Of a stretch of 64,000 nucleotides of DNA, positions 19,989 to 31,258 are shown one piece after another. The position numbers and the translations under genes were made by a program. The first letter of the stretch is position 1. Every line of letters begins with the position of its first letter. The notes beneath the pieces are model-generated. The model was given only the letters and a program-made list of their open reading frames with translations, was not told the DNA's origin and made no database searches. This stretch comes from Rodentibacter sp. Ppn85 (GTDB lineage: Bacteria > Pseudomonadota > Gammaproteobacteria > Enterobacterales > Pasteurellaceae): NCBI RefSeq assembly GCF_001999335.1, contig NZ_MLHS01000002.1, positions 1 through 64,000 on the forward strand, written 5' to 3'.

Positions 19989-20025
19989 TTCACCACTCCT
20001 AGATTTAATTTTATAGTTAGGGAAT

Positions 20026-20040
20026 GTATGCAAAGCATAC
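20026..20040. promoter_or_regulatory. Candidate operator upstream of norB
   Basis: Perfect palindrome GTATGC-AAA-GCATAC, 38 bases upstream of the norB start. Its placement suits a repressor operator. NsrR, the usual NO-responsive repressor of norB, binds AT-rich ATGYAT-type dyads, and the match here is only partial, so the regulator is not assigned. Confidence 0.35.
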
Positions 20041-20243
20041 GAGAAGATATTTTACGAAAAGAAAAATACCCGACTAATTATATCAACTATTAAATCAAGA
20101 GTGATCACTAAAAGTAAGTAAATTTAAATGTTTGTTGAACTCAATATAAGACGGTCTAATTTTTGCGTCGTTACCTTAATTCAACTCTCATTTCATTTAC
20201 GATAAAAAAGTATAGTTAATTTTAACCGCACTTTAGTTTATTC

Positions 20244-21296
20244 TTACTTTGAAAAATACCATTTTGACAACAGAATGCCGCTGTTCACCGCAATATTTAG
20301 CCCGTTTTTTAACGGATTACTTAAAGACAGACGAACATTTACATCCTGTTTTTCGCATAAATCAACCGTACCGGTTTCACTGAATAAAAATGCGACTTTT
20401 TTATTAAATCGAACTGAATCGAGGGGGATCCCCTCTTTGCCTTGTGCAACATGTATCACTTGATACCCGCTTTGGCGAAGTTGTTGTAATGCGGATTCAA
20501 TATCTAAACACTCTAATAAACGGATATATTCCGCACCGCCTTCCGCAACACGCATAGCCGCCGCAGAATACAGATTATCGGCATTATTTGTTACGACATT
20601 CTTCACCCCATAAAATGCACAGGTACGCAGTACCCCCCCAATATTTTGAGCATTATCTACATTGTCTAACAGTACTAAACAATCCTCCTCATGCGGAATA
20701 TCCAAATAGCCTTGCAACATGAACGAGCGTTGTTTTTTCACTAACATACAAATACCGCCGTGATGCGTCGTACCGCTCACAAGGGATAATTCTTCATTAT
20801 CTACCACATGGTACACTTTTTTGTTTGTCGCTAAATAACTGAACATTTCACCGATTTTATGCGACATTTGCACCGTTGCCCAAACACGAACAATACTTTC
20901 CGGACGATTATTAAATAACGCTAAACAGGCATTTTCACCATAGACTTTCATTTCTTCCGCACGATTTTTCTTAATTTTTTCTGGCGCACGGGGTGAAAGT
21001 GCGCCGGTTTTCTTTTCTTTTGGTTTGTATGCCGTCCCCGTGCTTTTCACCAAAACTTTGACATTACCTTGTGCTCTGCCGCTTTTGTTTAGAGAAAGCT
21101 CGGCAACACGCAGCTCACGCACCTCTTGTTGAAAACGAGGTTGGTTTTTCCCTGCACTATGTTTTTTATCAAAGTGCGGTCGATTTTCACGATGTTTTTG
21201 CTCATTAAAATGCAAAGAAACATCGCGTTCAGAATGTTGTTCCTGAAAAGATTTACGAGAGTTGGTTTGAAAAGTCGGTTTGCGGGAATTGTTCAT
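20244..21296 (-). CDS. TrmH/SpoU-family RNA 2'-O-methyltransferase (YfiF-like)
   Basis: A 350-residue protein with a long basic, disordered N-terminal tail rich in Lys, Arg, Gln and Asn. The substrate-binding segment begins VYGENACLALFNNRPESIVRVW. The C-terminal SPOUT domain shows LDNVDNAQNIGGVLRTCAFYG and NPLKNGLNIAVNSGILLSKW, the AdoMet-binding trefoil motifs. Start chosen at MNNSRKPTF; the longer frame would add a hydrophobic, uncharacteristic leader. The family is like E. coli YfiF; its RNA target is not known to me. It is divergent from pssA, as yfiF and pssA are neighbours in E. coli. Confidence 0.88.
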   Translation of the reverse strand: MNNSRKPTFQTNSRKSFQEQHSERDVSLHFNEQKHRENRPHFDKKHSAGKNQPRFQQEVRELRVAELSLNKSGRAQGNVKVLVKSTGTAYKPKEKKTGALSPRAPEKIKKNRAEEMKVYGENACLALFNNRPESIVRVWATVQMSHKIGEMFSYLATNKKVYHVVDNEELSLVSGTTHHGGICMLVKKQRSFMLQGYLDIPHEEDCLVLLDNVDNAQNIGGVLRTCAFYGVKNVVTNNADNLYSAAAMRVAEGGAEYIRLLECLDIESALQQLRQSGYQVIHVAQGKEGIPLDSVRFNKKVAFLFSETGTVDLCEKQDVNVRLSLSNPLKNGLNIAVNSGILLSKWYFSK

Positions 21297-21444
21297 AAAA
21301 GGATACTCAAGAAAAAATTGGATAATAATTCGCCAAAAAATGTCAAATTTTGTGAGCATTATAACGAAAAAAAACCTTTTTTCTATCAATCCATCGGAGA
21401 AATATTGTAAACTAGCCCTCTCCTAGAGAATGCAGAGACAAATT

Positions 21445-22812
21445 ATGTTAATCAATAAATTAAAACGAACAGAACAAAATCTCACAAATCTGCCTTTTTT
21501 GCCTTTAGAAAAAGAGCACGTGGAATTTTTGTTTAGTCCGACTGAATTTAAAACTCAGATTATTGAATTAATTAGAAATGCCCAAAAACGTATTTATGTA
21601 ACCGCACTTTACTGGCAAAAAGATGAAGCGGGGCAAGAAATTCTTGATGAAATTTATCGTATCAAACAAAAACAGCCTGACTTAGACATTAAAATCCTTG
21701 TGGATTGGCACCGTAATCAGCGTAATTTACTGGGCGCGGAAAAATCGGCGACCAATGCCGATTGGTATGTGGAACAGCGTCAAACCTACCAACTCCCGGA
21801 CGATCCGAATATATTTTTCGGTGTACCGATTAATACGCGTGAAGTGTTCGGCGTTTTACATGTCAAGGGATTTATTTTTGATGATACGGTGCTTTATAGT
21901 GGTGCGAGTATCAACAACGTGTATTTACAACAAGACGGCAAATACCGCTACGATCGCTATCAAAAAATCACCAATGCCGAATTAGCCGATTCAATGGTAA
22001 ATTTTATTAATGAGTATTTATTAGACTTGAGTACCGTTCATCCGCTTGATGTGGCAAATCGTCCTCGAACCAAAGAAATTCGTTCCGCTATTCGCGTTTA
22101 TCGTAAAAATTTAGCCAATCATGCGGAATACCGCTTGGAAAGTGCGGTTGGTTTTTCCGATATTTTAAGTGTTTCGCCATTATTCGGTTTGGGCGCGTCT
22201 GGCAATGAATTAAACCAAATCATTGAGGATTTATTTTTACAAGTTCAGGAAAATTTGGTGGTTTGTACACCTTATTTTAATTTTCCCCGTTCCCTGCAAC
22301 TTAAAATTGCCCGCTTACTAGAAGAAGGGAAGAAGATCGAAATTATCGTAGGCGACAAAGTAGCAAACGATTTTTATATTCCGCCGGAACAGCCTTTCAA
22401 AATGGCGGGGGCATTGCCTTATTTATACGAAAGTAATCTCCGTCATTTTTGTGAAAAATTCCAACAAGACATTGAGCAGGGTCGATTAACAATTCGTTTA
22501 TGGAAAGATAGCGATAATACTTACCACTTAAAAGGTGTGTGGGTGGATAATCGCTACATTTTACTGACCGGTAATAATTTAAATCCGCGTGCTTGGCGTT
22601 TAGATGCGGAAAATGGCTTGTTGATTCACGATCCTAAACAAGAATTACGTGATCAAGTCGAGAAAGAATTAAATCATATTCGTCAGCATACAACCGTATT
22701 GAGCCATTATGCCGAATTGGAAGAACTGTCTCAGTACCCTGAGCCGGTTCAAAAATTATTGAAAAAGTTTGCCCGAGTTAAAGCGGATAAATTAGTAAAA
22801 ATGATTCTTTAA
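21445..22812 (+). CDS. pssA: CDP-diacylglycerol-serine O-phosphatidyltransferase
   Basis: Makes phosphatidylserine, the precursor of phosphatidylethanolamine, at the inner membrane. The 455-residue protein belongs to the phospholipase-D superfamily, with two HKD-type active sites: H139 in HVKGFIFDDTVLYSGAS and H361 in HLKGVWVDNRYILLTGNN. I choose MLINKLKRTEQNL, matching the H. influenzae protein start as I remember it; an ATG five codons upstream is in frame. A terminator-like hairpin follows. Confidence 0.95.
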   Translation: MLINKLKRTEQNLTNLPFLPLEKEHVEFLFSPTEFKTQIIELIRNAQKRIYVTALYWQKDEAGQEILDEIYRIKQKQPDLDIKILVDWHRNQRNLLGAEKSATNADWYVEQRQTYQLPDDPNIFFGVPINTREVFGVLHVKGFIFDDTVLYSGASINNVYLQQDGKYRYDRYQKITNAELADSMVNFINEYLLDLSTVHPLDVANRPRTKEIRSAIRVYRKNLANHAEYRLESAVGFSDILSVSPLFGLGASGNELNQIIEDLFLQVQENLVVCTPYFNFPRSLQLKIARLLEEGKKIEIIVGDKVANDFYIPPEQPFKMAGALPYLYESNLRHFCEKFQQDIEQGRLTIRLWKDSDNTYHLKGVWVDNRYILLTGNNLNPRAWRLDAENGLLIHDPKQELRDQVEKELNHIRQHTTVLSHYAELEELSQYPEPVQKLLKKFARVKADKLVKMIL

Positions 22813-22819
22813 TATGATA

Positions 22820-22846
22820 AAGGGGAAATAGTGAATATTTCCCCTT
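22820..22846 (+). terminator. Hairpin after pssA
   Basis: AAGGGGAAAT (22820-22829), 7-base loop, ATTTCCCCTT (22837-22846). A perfect 10-bp stem, but the following T-run is poor (TTGAGCTTG), so termination is likely rather than certain. Confidence 0.65.
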
Positions 22847-22903
22847 GAGCTTGTCAATTATTCTAACTAGACTACCCCATCTTTTTATCAACCCAATATG
22901 ATT

Positions 22904-23995
22904 ATGCGTGTTTCAGATTTCCACTTTGATTTACCCGATGAACTTATCGCCCGTTATCCCAAAAAAGATCGCTCTTCTTGTCGATTATTGACGTTAAATG
23001 GCGAAAACGGTGAAATTTCTCACCGCACTTTCACCGATGTATTCGATCTTATTGATGCGGGCGATTTATTAGTTTTTAACAATACCCGTGTTATTTCTGC
23101 ACGAATGTTTGGACGCAAAGCCAGTGGCGGAAAAATTGAAGTACTGGTTGAACGTATGCTGGATGAACACCGCTTTCTCGCTCACATTCGCTCCTCAAAA
23201 TCGCCTAAGGAAGGCACCGAATTATTTTTAGGGGAAGATAAACTGGGCGACAATAAAGGTATTCAAGCGGTGATGACCGCACGTCACAACACACTTTTTG
23301 AAGTCAAATTAACCGATAAATCCACCACACTTTTAACCGTGTTACAACAAATTGGCCATATGCCGTTACCGCCTTATATTGATCGCCCCGATGAGGAGGC
23401 GGATCAAGAATGCTATCAAACGGTTTATAGTAAAGTGCCCGGGGCGGTGGCTGCACCGACAGCCGGTTTGCATTTCGATGATGAACTATTGGCAAAACTT
23501 CAAGCCAAAGGTGTCAATTTTGAGTTTGTTACGCTCCATGTGGGCGCAGGCACATTTCAACCCGTGCGGGTGGAAAATATTGAAGATCATATTATGCATG
23601 CGGAATATGTAGAGCTTTCACAGGAAGTATGCAATGCGATTATTGAAACCAAAAAAGCCGGAAAACGTGTTATTGCGGTAGGAACAACATCCGTTCGTTC
23701 CATTGAAACCGCCGCTTTATCCGCAGAGGAAAACGGCAATCCGGATTTAATCGAGCCTTATTTTTCCGATACCTCAATTTTCATTTATCCCGGTAAAAAA
23801 TTCCGTGTGGTGGATGCGTTAATCACCAATTTTCATTTACCGGAAAGTACATTAATCATGCTGGTTTCCGCCTTCGCCGGCTTTACCCGTACGATGAATG
23901 CCTACAAAAGTGCGGTCGAAAATCGCTACCGTTTTTTCAGTTACGGCGATGCAATGTTTATTACGAAAAATACCAATGTGAAGGGATTGGAATAA
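22904..23995 (+). CDS. queA: S-adenosylmethionine:tRNA ribosyltransferase-isomerase
   Basis: Transfers the ribosyl part of AdoMet to preQ1 in tRNA, making epoxyqueuosine. The 363-residue protein starts [19 protein letters not shown], the family start; an ATG two codons upstream is also possible. Conserved blocks include [58 protein letters not shown] and [10 protein letters not shown]. It pairs with tgt downstream, but a terminator separates them. An internal uptake signal lies near 23909. Confidence 0.97.
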   Translation: MRVSDFHFDLPDELIARYPKKDRSSCRLLTLNGENGEISHRTFTDVFDLIDAGDLLVFNNTRVISARMFGRKASGGKIEVLVERMLDEHRFLAHIRSSKSPKEGTELFLGEDKLGDNKGIQAVMTARHNTLFEVKLTDKSTTLLTVLQQIGHMPLPPYIDRPDEEADQECYQTVYSKVPGAVAAPTAGLHFDDELLAKLQAKGVNFEFVTLHVGAGTFQPVRVENIEDHIMHAEYVELSQEVCNAIIETKKAGKRVIAVGTTSVRSIETAALSAEENGNPDLIEPYFSDTSIFIYPGKKFRVVDALITNFHLPESTLIMLVSAFAGFTRTMNAYKSAVENRYRFFSYGDAMFITKNTNVKGLE

Positions 23996-24064
23996 GCCGT
24001 TTGACTTAAATAAAATCAACACCTACAATAAAAAGCCAAGGATAATCAGACTATCCAAAAAATG

Positions 24065-24092
24065 AAGCCTGTTTGCTCAAACAGGCTTTTTT
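24065..24092 (+). terminator. Terminator between queA and tgt
   Basis: AAGCCTGTTTG (24065-24075), 2-base apex, CAAACAGGCTT (24078-24088), then TTTT. It lies 70 bases after queA, so tgt (start 24132) probably has its own promoter or depends on read-through. Confidence 0.88.
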
Positions 24093-24122
24093 ACTAATAT
24101 CTTCGAACTGTTTATTCGTTGA

Positions 24123-25295
<1,173 letters not shown>

Positions 25296-25301
25296 AGCAA
25301 C

Positions 25302-25331
25302 AAAAGTGCGGTTATTTTTGACCGCACTTTT
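25302..25331. terminator. Inverted uptake-signal pair after tgt
   Basis: AAAAGTGCGGT (25302-25312), 8-base loop, ACCGCACTTTT (25321-25331). Perfect 11-bp stem with two complete uptake-signal cores. It acts as the tgt terminator. Confidence 0.85.
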
Positions 25332-25352
25332 CACACAAAAAGAAGGGAAATT

Positions 25353-25865
25353 ATGCAAATTCTTGAACCTCAGCAATTCTCCACTTGGAATGAACCCATC
25401 GAAATGCTTTATGCCTGTCATAGTAAGGTTAAACGTTTTTGTCATCAGCTTAGTATATTACCCGGCTATTTAGAAAAAAACGGCATAAATCAAGCGGTAT
25501 TGAACGATATAAAAATAATTTTGCAGTATTTTAATCAAGCTGCACCGCTCCACCACGATGATGAAGAAAAAGATTTTTTCCCTGTGTTAATGGCTAAAGT
25601 ACCGGAAACGGAATCAAAAATAGCAGAGCTAGAACGCCAACATATTGATTTACATAAAAATTGGTTTGAGCTTTCTAAACAATTAGAGGCTTTAATCGCA
25701 CAAAAAACCGACAAAATAGATTCGGCACTCATTCAGCGGTTCATATCGGGTTATGCTAACCATATTGCTATTGAAGAACCTCTTTTTGAGCTGGGTAAAC
25801 AATCCTTGTCTGAGACAGAATTGAACGCTATTGGTCAAATTATGTCAAAACGGCGTCATCCTTGA
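25353..25865 (+). CDS. Hemerythrin-domain (HHE) protein
   Basis: A 170-residue soluble protein of four predicted helices with the di-iron ligand pattern of hemerythrin-like domains: H23, H67/H68 with E71/E72, H97, H101, and H137 with E141/E142. Such single-domain proteins bind O2 or NO, or take part in iron-sulphur repair. It lacks the N-terminal ScdA domain of the YtfE/RIC repair proteins, so direct equivalence is not claimed. Start ATG follows AGAAGGGAAATT. A TusA-like gene begins 4 bases after its stop, so the two are surely co-transcribed. Window context (qNOR, Nrf) makes a nitrosative-stress role plausible. Confidence 0.82.
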   Translation: MQILEPQQFSTWNEPIEMLYACHSKVKRFCHQLSILPGYLEKNGINQAVLNDIKIILQYFNQAAPLHHDDEEKDFFPVLMAKVPETESKIAELERQHIDLHKNWFELSKQLEALIAQKTDKIDSALIQRFISGYANHIAIEEPLFELGKQSLSETELNAIGQIMSKRRHP

Positions 25866-25868
25866 GTT

Positions 25869-26084
25869 ATGGATTATCAACTTGATACGCGAAATTATCG
25901 CTGCCCCTTGCCATTGCTGATGATAAAAAAAGCCCTGTCAACCCTCACGGAAGATGACAGCTTACTGGTGCTGATTTCAACGGAAACCGCTATTAAGGAT
26001 ATTGAGCAGCTATGCGGAACCTTAAATTGTTTTTGCCAACAAAATGAAGATCGTTCATTCATTCTTTACAAGCGTTCGAAATAA
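25869..26084 (+). CDS. TusA-family sulphur-carrier protein
   Basis: A 71-residue protein with the TusA/SirA fold signature: cysteine 12 in YRCPLPLLMIKKAL is the persulphide-carrying residue, and the C-terminal strand pattern follows. Length and motif agree with the family, but it is not tusA itself on this evidence, since paralogues (YedF/YeeD) share the motif. It starts 4 bases after the hemerythrin gene, forming a two-gene unit; a YeiH-type transporter follows after about 200 bp. Confidence 0.82.
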   Translation: MDYQLDTRNYRCPLPLLMIKKALSTLTEDDSLLVLISTETAIKDIEQLCGTLNCFCQQNEDRSFILYKRSK

Positions 26085-26287
26085 GCTTATCCATAGTGGA
26101 TTTATAAAAACATTAATGCCGCCCTTAGCAACTTTTGATTACGACTATCACAGCAATTCTGAGCTTTATTTCCCTTCAATCTCTCTTAATTAAATAACAC
26201 TCGTCGATTAAAATAACTACAAATTAGTTTTATTTATAAATTAAATTCGTTATTGTAGTATGGTTTTAATCTAACGAGAGAATTGTG

Positions 26288-27304
26288 ATGAAAAATTTAA
26301 ACTTAATCTTAGGCTTGCTTTTGGTATTAGTAATTACTGCAATCGCCTTTTTAATCGGTCATAATGAATTAATGATGACACTAAATATCAGCGCATTAAC
26401 ATTGGCGATTGTCATTGGTATTCTGTGCGGTAATACGTTTTACTATAAAATCGAAAAGTTTACACATCTCGGGGTGACCTTCGCTAAAGGACAATTATTA
26501 CGCCTCGGCATTATTTTGTACGGTTTTAGAATTACCTTACAAGATATCGGTCAAGTGGGGGTTAATGCCGTATTAGCCGATGCCGTTATGTTGATACTAA
26601 CATTTGTGATCACCTGCTGGATTGGCATTAAGATCTTAAAAATGGATAAACAAATCGTTTTTCTTACCGGTGCCGGCTGCAGTATTTGTGGTGCTGCGGC
26701 AATCATTGCGAGTGAACCCGTTGTAAAAGCGCCCTCTTATAAAGTTTCTGTCGCCGTTGCTTTAATCGTTATTTTCGGCACGATTTCCATGTTTTTATAT
26801 CCTATTCTTTATCCTATTTTGATTGACTATATTAACCCGCATCAGTTTGGTATTTACATTGGTTCTTCCGTACACGAAGTCGCACAAGTCTATGCAGCGG
26901 GGAGTAATATTAATCCTGTTGTCGCCGATATTGCAGTGGTATCAAAAATGATCCGGGTAATGATGCTCGCTCCTTTTCTACTCGTCTTATCTTATTTTTT
27001 ACACAAACACAAAAAAGATGAGGAACAAAAGCACGCCATTTCAATTCCTTATTTTGCTGTGATATTTATTCTCGTTGCTGTATTTAATTCTTTTAACCTA
27101 CTACCTGCGGAATGGGTAGCTTTACTAGTTCAAATTGATACGATCTTGTTAATGGCGGCCATGGCAGGACTTGGTTTAACAACGAGTGTGAGTACGGTGA
27201 AACAAGCCGGGTTAAAACCACTTCTGTTGGGTTCATTCGTTTTTATATGGTTAGTGGTTGGCGGATTTGGCGTTAACTTACTGCTTTATCACTTATTAGG
27301 CTAA
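26288..27304 (+). CDS. YeiH/UPF0324-family membrane transporter
   Basis: A 338-residue inner-membrane protein with about ten hydrophobic helices. Diagnostic blocks are LRLGIILYGFRITLQDIG, TGAGCSICGAAAI, and IGSSVHEVAQVYAAG, found in the PSE (putative sulphate exporter) family. Substrate unknown. I use the ATG at 26288; a GTG one codon upstream is also in frame. The ribosome-binding region is AACGAGAGAATTG. The gap before it is AT-rich and probably carries its own promoter. A sulphur link with the TusA-like gene upstream is suggestive only. Confidence 0.85.
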   Translation: MKNLNLILGLLLVLVITAIAFLIGHNELMMTLNISALTLAIVIGILCGNTFYYKIEKFTHLGVTFAKGQLLRLGIILYGFRITLQDIGQVGVNAVLADAVMLILTFVITCWIGIKILKMDKQIVFLTGAGCSICGAAAIIASEPVVKAPSYKVSVAVALIVIFGTISMFLYPILYPILIDYINPHQFGIYIGSSVHEVAQVYAAGSNINPVVADIAVVSKMIRVMMLAPFLLVLSYFLHKHKKDEEQKHAISIPYFAVIFILVAVFNSFNLLPAEWVALLVQIDTILLMAAMAGLGLTTSVSTVKQAGLKPLLLGSFVFIWLVVGGFGVNLLLYHLLG

Positions 27305-27598
27305 CCGAAGAAACATTTTTTCTTGCAGAATTTACTATTTGTAATAAATTTATCATGTACTTAAGCAAACAAGGCTATCTGCTATAAATAGATTTTTCTA
27401 ACCACTTGAAAATAGTGAAAAATTTAGGCTGAATCTACTTCAGCCCTTTGAGTCTTTGTAATTCAATACTTAACTTATCACAAATGAAGAGGACAACCAT
27501 GACAACCCAATCCTTTATTTAGTACAAAACTGTCGTTAGTGTAAAGTAAATATGTTTATTTTGCACATAACTGTTACATCATATCGAACAATCAAGGG
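27305..27598. other. Non-coding stretch downstream of the YeiH gene
   Basis: About 290 bases without a credible gene. A hairpin GGCTGAA-TCTAC-TTCAGCC lies near 27428. A strong ribosome-binding site and ATG at 27499 open a frame of only seven codons (MTTQSFI, then TAG), which may be the decapitated start of a lost gene or chance. Confidence 0.5.
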
Positions 27599-27682
27599 CA
27601 TTATGCAGCAAAAATGCCTTTGCATTTTATTGCTAACTAAAAGGTGGTTATCGACTTAAAAGGCTTTGCCTGAATAAATCGT

Positions 27683-28005
27683 ATGGTGATTTTGTATTGT
27701 CAATGTCACTTAGTTTGGACGCTGAAATGTCGTTTTAGAATATTAAAAGATAAAGTAGGTAGGGAAGTTTATGTTCAGCTAAGAATATTAGGCGAGCAGC
27801 TTAAAATAGAAATAGTAGAATTAAACGTCCAAATAGCGCATATCCATTTGTTGGTTAATATTGCGCCGAAGATATCAGTTTCAGAAATAATAGAGGTTAC
27901 TGTTTTGGTAGCGTAGGGGGCAATGTAGAAATGATACGAAGATATGTGAAGTATCAAGAGAAACATGAGTTTGAAGACAAGCAATTAAGTCTTTCAATAG
28001 AATAA
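27683..28005 (+). pseudogene. tnpA: IS200-type transposase (Y1-HuH tnpA), internally deleted
   Basis: The N-terminal half reads MVILYCQCHLVWTLKCRFRI and carries the family's HLVW block and the metal-binding AHIHLLV (HUH-type, normally HVHLL). After SEIIE about 40 codons, including the region before the catalytic tyrosine, are missing. The sequence then continues in another frame, GYCFGSVGGNVEMIRRYVKY, to a TAA at 28003-28005, which is the normal C-terminus of the family. Deletion plus frame change means no active enzyme. Confidence 0.82.
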
Positions 28006-28060
28006 AATTCGGATTCTCAGAATCGGAATTTAAAAACGCCCCTATGGGGCGTAAATTAAA

Positions 28061-28090
28061 GCTACCTTCTATGAAGGTGGATTTTTTACT
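28061..28090. repeat. IS200-end-like hairpin, also probable rhlB terminator
   Basis: ACCTTC-TAT-GAAGGT (28064-28078), extended by flanking pairs, followed by ATTTTTTACTAACTAA. The same hairpin family occurs at 9188-9226 and 60845-60892. It lies downstream of rhlB on the minus strand and may terminate it, together with the GC-rich palindrome at 28036-28052. Confidence 0.55.
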
Positions 28091-28121
28091 AACTAAAAAA
28101 ATTTTTTATAACGGTGAAGTT

Positions 28122-29369
28122 CTATTTACGGTGTACGCGATTTCTCAACGGTACTCGGGAGTTATTTGATCGGGATTTTAAAGGAAACGGCTTAGGCAAA
28201 CTTAATAAAGAATCCTGATCATATTGACTTACCGGAATCGAATGCCCGATATATTCCTCAATAGCAGGTAGATTCATTGCATATTCTTCACAGGCAAAAC
28301 TAATCGAAACACCGCTTTCACCGGCACGACCTGTACGTCCGATACGGTGTACGTAATCTTCACGGTCATCCGGTAAATCATAGTTAAATACATGGGTAAC
28401 ATCTGCGATGTGTAAACCTCGAGCCGCCACATCGGTTGCGACAAGAATATCTAGAACACCATCAGTGAATTGCTTCAATAGTGCCAGGCGTTTTTTCTGT
28501 GCGACATCGCCGGTGAGTAATCCCACACGATGTCCGTCAGCCGCTAAATAACGCCAAATTTCTTCACAACGATGTTTAGTATTCGCAAATACGATACAGC
28601 GTTCAGGCCATTCTTCTTCTATTAAAGTCAGCAATAGTGCCATTTTTTCTTGGTTAGAAGGGTAAAATAATTCTTCCTTAATACGATGACCGGTTTTTTG
28701 TTCGGGTTCAATTTCAATGTATTCTGGATCATTCATATCTTCAAAGGCAAGTTCACGTACTTTGTAAGACAGAGTTGCCGAGAAGAGCATTGTTAAACGC
28801 TTTTGTGGGGAAGGACATTTACGCAATAAATAACGAATATCACGAATGAAACCCAAATCAAACATTCGATCCGCTTCGTCCAATACCACAACTTGAATCT
28901 GTTCTAGACGAATCGTACCTTGTTTTACATAATCAATGATACGCCCGGTGGTGCCGATTAAAATATCTACTCCGCGTTCAATGGCTTGTAGTTGTTTGTC
29001 ATAACCGTCCCCTCCATACGCAAGGACGATCTTTAATCCGCTTGTGGTTGCTAAAAACTCAGCATCGTTGCTAATTTGAACCGCAAGTTCACGGGTTGGA
29101 GCAAGGATCAATGCTCGCGGTTGGTTGTAGTCTGTCTTATCTTTTTTATAGGTAAGTAAATGATGAAAAGTTGTGGTTAAAAATGCTATGGTTTTACCTG
29201 TACCGGTTTGCGCTTGTCCCGCAATATCTTTACCTTGCAGACTGATGGGTAATGACAGTGCCTGAATAGGCGTACAATAGTCAAACCCTTTGATTTGTAA
29301 GGCTTTTAAAACAATAGGGTGTAAGGGTAAATCAGCAAATTTTTGTTGGCTTAAATAATCTTGTTGCAT
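28122..29369 (-). CDS. rhlB: ATP-dependent RNA helicase RhlB (DEAD-box)
   Basis: DEAD-box helicase that, in E. coli, works in the RNA degradosome with RNase E. The 415 residues show all helicase motifs in order: Q-motif TPIQALSLP, Walker [73 protein letters not shown]. The short basic tail ([16 protein letters not shown]) resembles RhlB. The closely matching stretch [19 protein letters not shown] supports RhlB over other DEAD-box proteins. Confidence 0.95.
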   Translation of the reverse strand: MQQDYLSQQKFADLPLHPIVLKALQIKGFDYCTPIQALSLPISLQGKDIAGQAQTGTGKTIAFLTTTFHHLLTYKKDKTDYNQPRALILAPTRELAVQISNDAEFLATTSGLKIVLAYGGDGYDKQLQAIERGVDILIGTTGRIIDYVKQGTIRLEQIQVVVLDEADRMFDLGFIRDIRYLLRKCPSPQKRLTMLFSATLSYKVRELAFEDMNDPEYIEIEPEQKTGHRIKEELFYPSNQEKMALLLTLIEEEWPERCIVFANTKHRCEEIWRYLAADGHRVGLLTGDVAQKKRLALLKQFTDGVLDILVATDVAARGLHIADVTHVFNYDLPDDREDYVHRIGRTGRAGESGVSISFACEEYAMNLPAIEEYIGHSIPVSQYDQDSLLSLPKPFPLKSRSNNSRVPLRNRVHRK

Positions 29370-29470
29370 GGAAATTACAGTTTCTTAAAAATGCTCTGAG
29401 GATAGCACAGATGGGAAAATTACTCAAAAATGACCGCACTTTAGACCAAAACGGGAAATAGAAAATTATT

Positions 29471-29739
29471 TTATCCCTTGTTATTGTTTCTTTCCCATTT
29501 GTATTTGATATAGCTGCAAGTAGGATGAAGCGCTAATTGCTTTTCCGTGATAAAGACAAGTAATGCTTGATAAAGTTTATCGGCGATACCCTGCCCGCGG
29601 AGTTGGTTTGATACAAATGTGTGATTCGCATTAATTTTATTTTCCGTTTCGTAAAAATAAGTGAGTTCGGCGATTTTCTCCCCTTGCTCATTTAAAATAA
29701 AAAACTCACCTTGTTGATGATTTTCCTGATGTTGAATTT

Positions 29740-29743
<4 letters not shown>
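29471..29743 (-). CDS. GNAT-type N-acetyltransferase (YjdJ/GTN10-like)
   Basis: A 90-residue minimal GNAT fold of the N-acetyltransferase CG class: strand pairs [17 protein letters not shown], then [19 protein letters not shown], which is the acetyl-CoA pyrophosphate loop, and the C-terminal [13 protein letters not shown]. Substrate unknown. The ATG at 29743 overlaps the yacG stop by four bases (ATGA), which fixes the start and implies translational coupling. Last gene of the pilA to yacG transcription unit. Confidence 0.85.
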
Positions 29744-30568
<825 letters not shown>

Positions 30569-31258
30569 TTATGAGTAATAATTGAATAACCATACTACAA
30601 AACTTGAGAGACAGAGAAAAGGCGCAAAAGGCAAAAAAGCGTTTCTTTTTGGGGAAAGAAGGGCAAATAAAATGCCGGATAAACAGGCAATCAATAAAAA
30701 GACGGGGAATTGTTTTAACGGTAAGTAACTCCCGATTCCAAGAGCGAGCCAATAATCCCCTTGTCCGAATGCTTCTTTTTTGTAGTGCCACTTTGCAAGC
30801 CAATAAATCCCATAAAAAACGAAGAAAAAAATAACCGCACTTTGTAGGCTTTCTTCCACTATTAAAAAGGAAAAGGATTGAGAGGCACCAATGAATCCTA
30901 ACGCTGTCAATATGAGACAAGATGTTATTGATATCAGTTGATATTGCCAGTCCAGGTAGGCGATTGCCCATAGTAGAAGTAGTGTACAGGCTAACCATAA
31001 AGCAAAAAAAGCATTTTCTGTGATGAAGATCAGCACGCTAAATAGCGATCCGACGATAAAAAAATAGCGAAAAAAATGACCGCACTTTTTTCCCTGAATA
31101 GTGGCAAAATGCGGTTGAAATGCGGGGGGATTTTGCGGAAATAGCTCTGTGTAAGCGCTATAAATATCGGTTTGTAAGCGTTCAACAAAAGTGGAGATAT
31201 AAAACCATAATGTTATACCGAAGATTCCACCGAGTAAAAAGCTTGCAAGATAGATCAT
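30569..31258 (-). CDS. pilD: Type IV prepilin peptidase
   Basis: Inner-membrane aspartyl protease that cleaves prepilin leaders before the phenylalanine of the FTLIEL motif. The 229 residues carry the two catalytic aspartates D103 (AIAYLDWQYQ) and D168 in the GxGD motif (FGQGDYWLALGIGSYLP), with about seven helices. It lacks the N-terminal CXXC zinc domain, like other short Pasteurellaceae versions. It overlaps pilC by four bases. Part of the DNA-uptake pilus operon. Confidence 0.94.
   Translation of the reverse strand: MIYLASFLLGGIFGITLWFYISTFVERLQTDIYSAYTELFPQNPPAFQPHFATIQGKKCGHFFRYFFIVGSLFSVLIFITENAFFALWLACTLLLLWAIAYLDWQYQLISITSCLILTALGFIGASQSFSFLIVEESLQSAVIFFFVFYGIYWLAKWHYKKEAFGQGDYWLALGIGSYLPLKQFPVFLLIACLSGILFALLSPKRNAFLPFAPFLCLSSFVVWLFNYYS

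Larger units (their letters stand above)
27599..28100 (+). mobile_element. Decayed IS200/IS605-type element (tnpA-only)
   Basis: About 500 bases: a left-end region with hairpin AAAATGC-CTTT-GCATTTT (about 27611-27628) and the repeat block 27625-27668; an internally deleted tnpA at 27683-28005; and right-end palindromes after it, a GATTCT-C-AGAATC dyad near 28010 and ACGCCCC-TAT-GGGGCGT at 28036-28052. IS200-type elements have subterminal hairpins instead of terminal inverted repeats, which fits. An intact element is about 700 bp, so this copy is dead. Exact ends are not determined. Confidence 0.75.

Noticed and set aside
20244-21389. Longer start for the TrmH-family gene
   Set aside because: The extra 31 residues are hydrophobic and unlike the basic tail of the family; the ATG at 21296 fits better.
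27499-27522. Seven-codon ORF MTTQSFI with a good ribosome-binding site
   Set aside because: Too short to call; no downstream gene it could lead, and no other evidence of translation.
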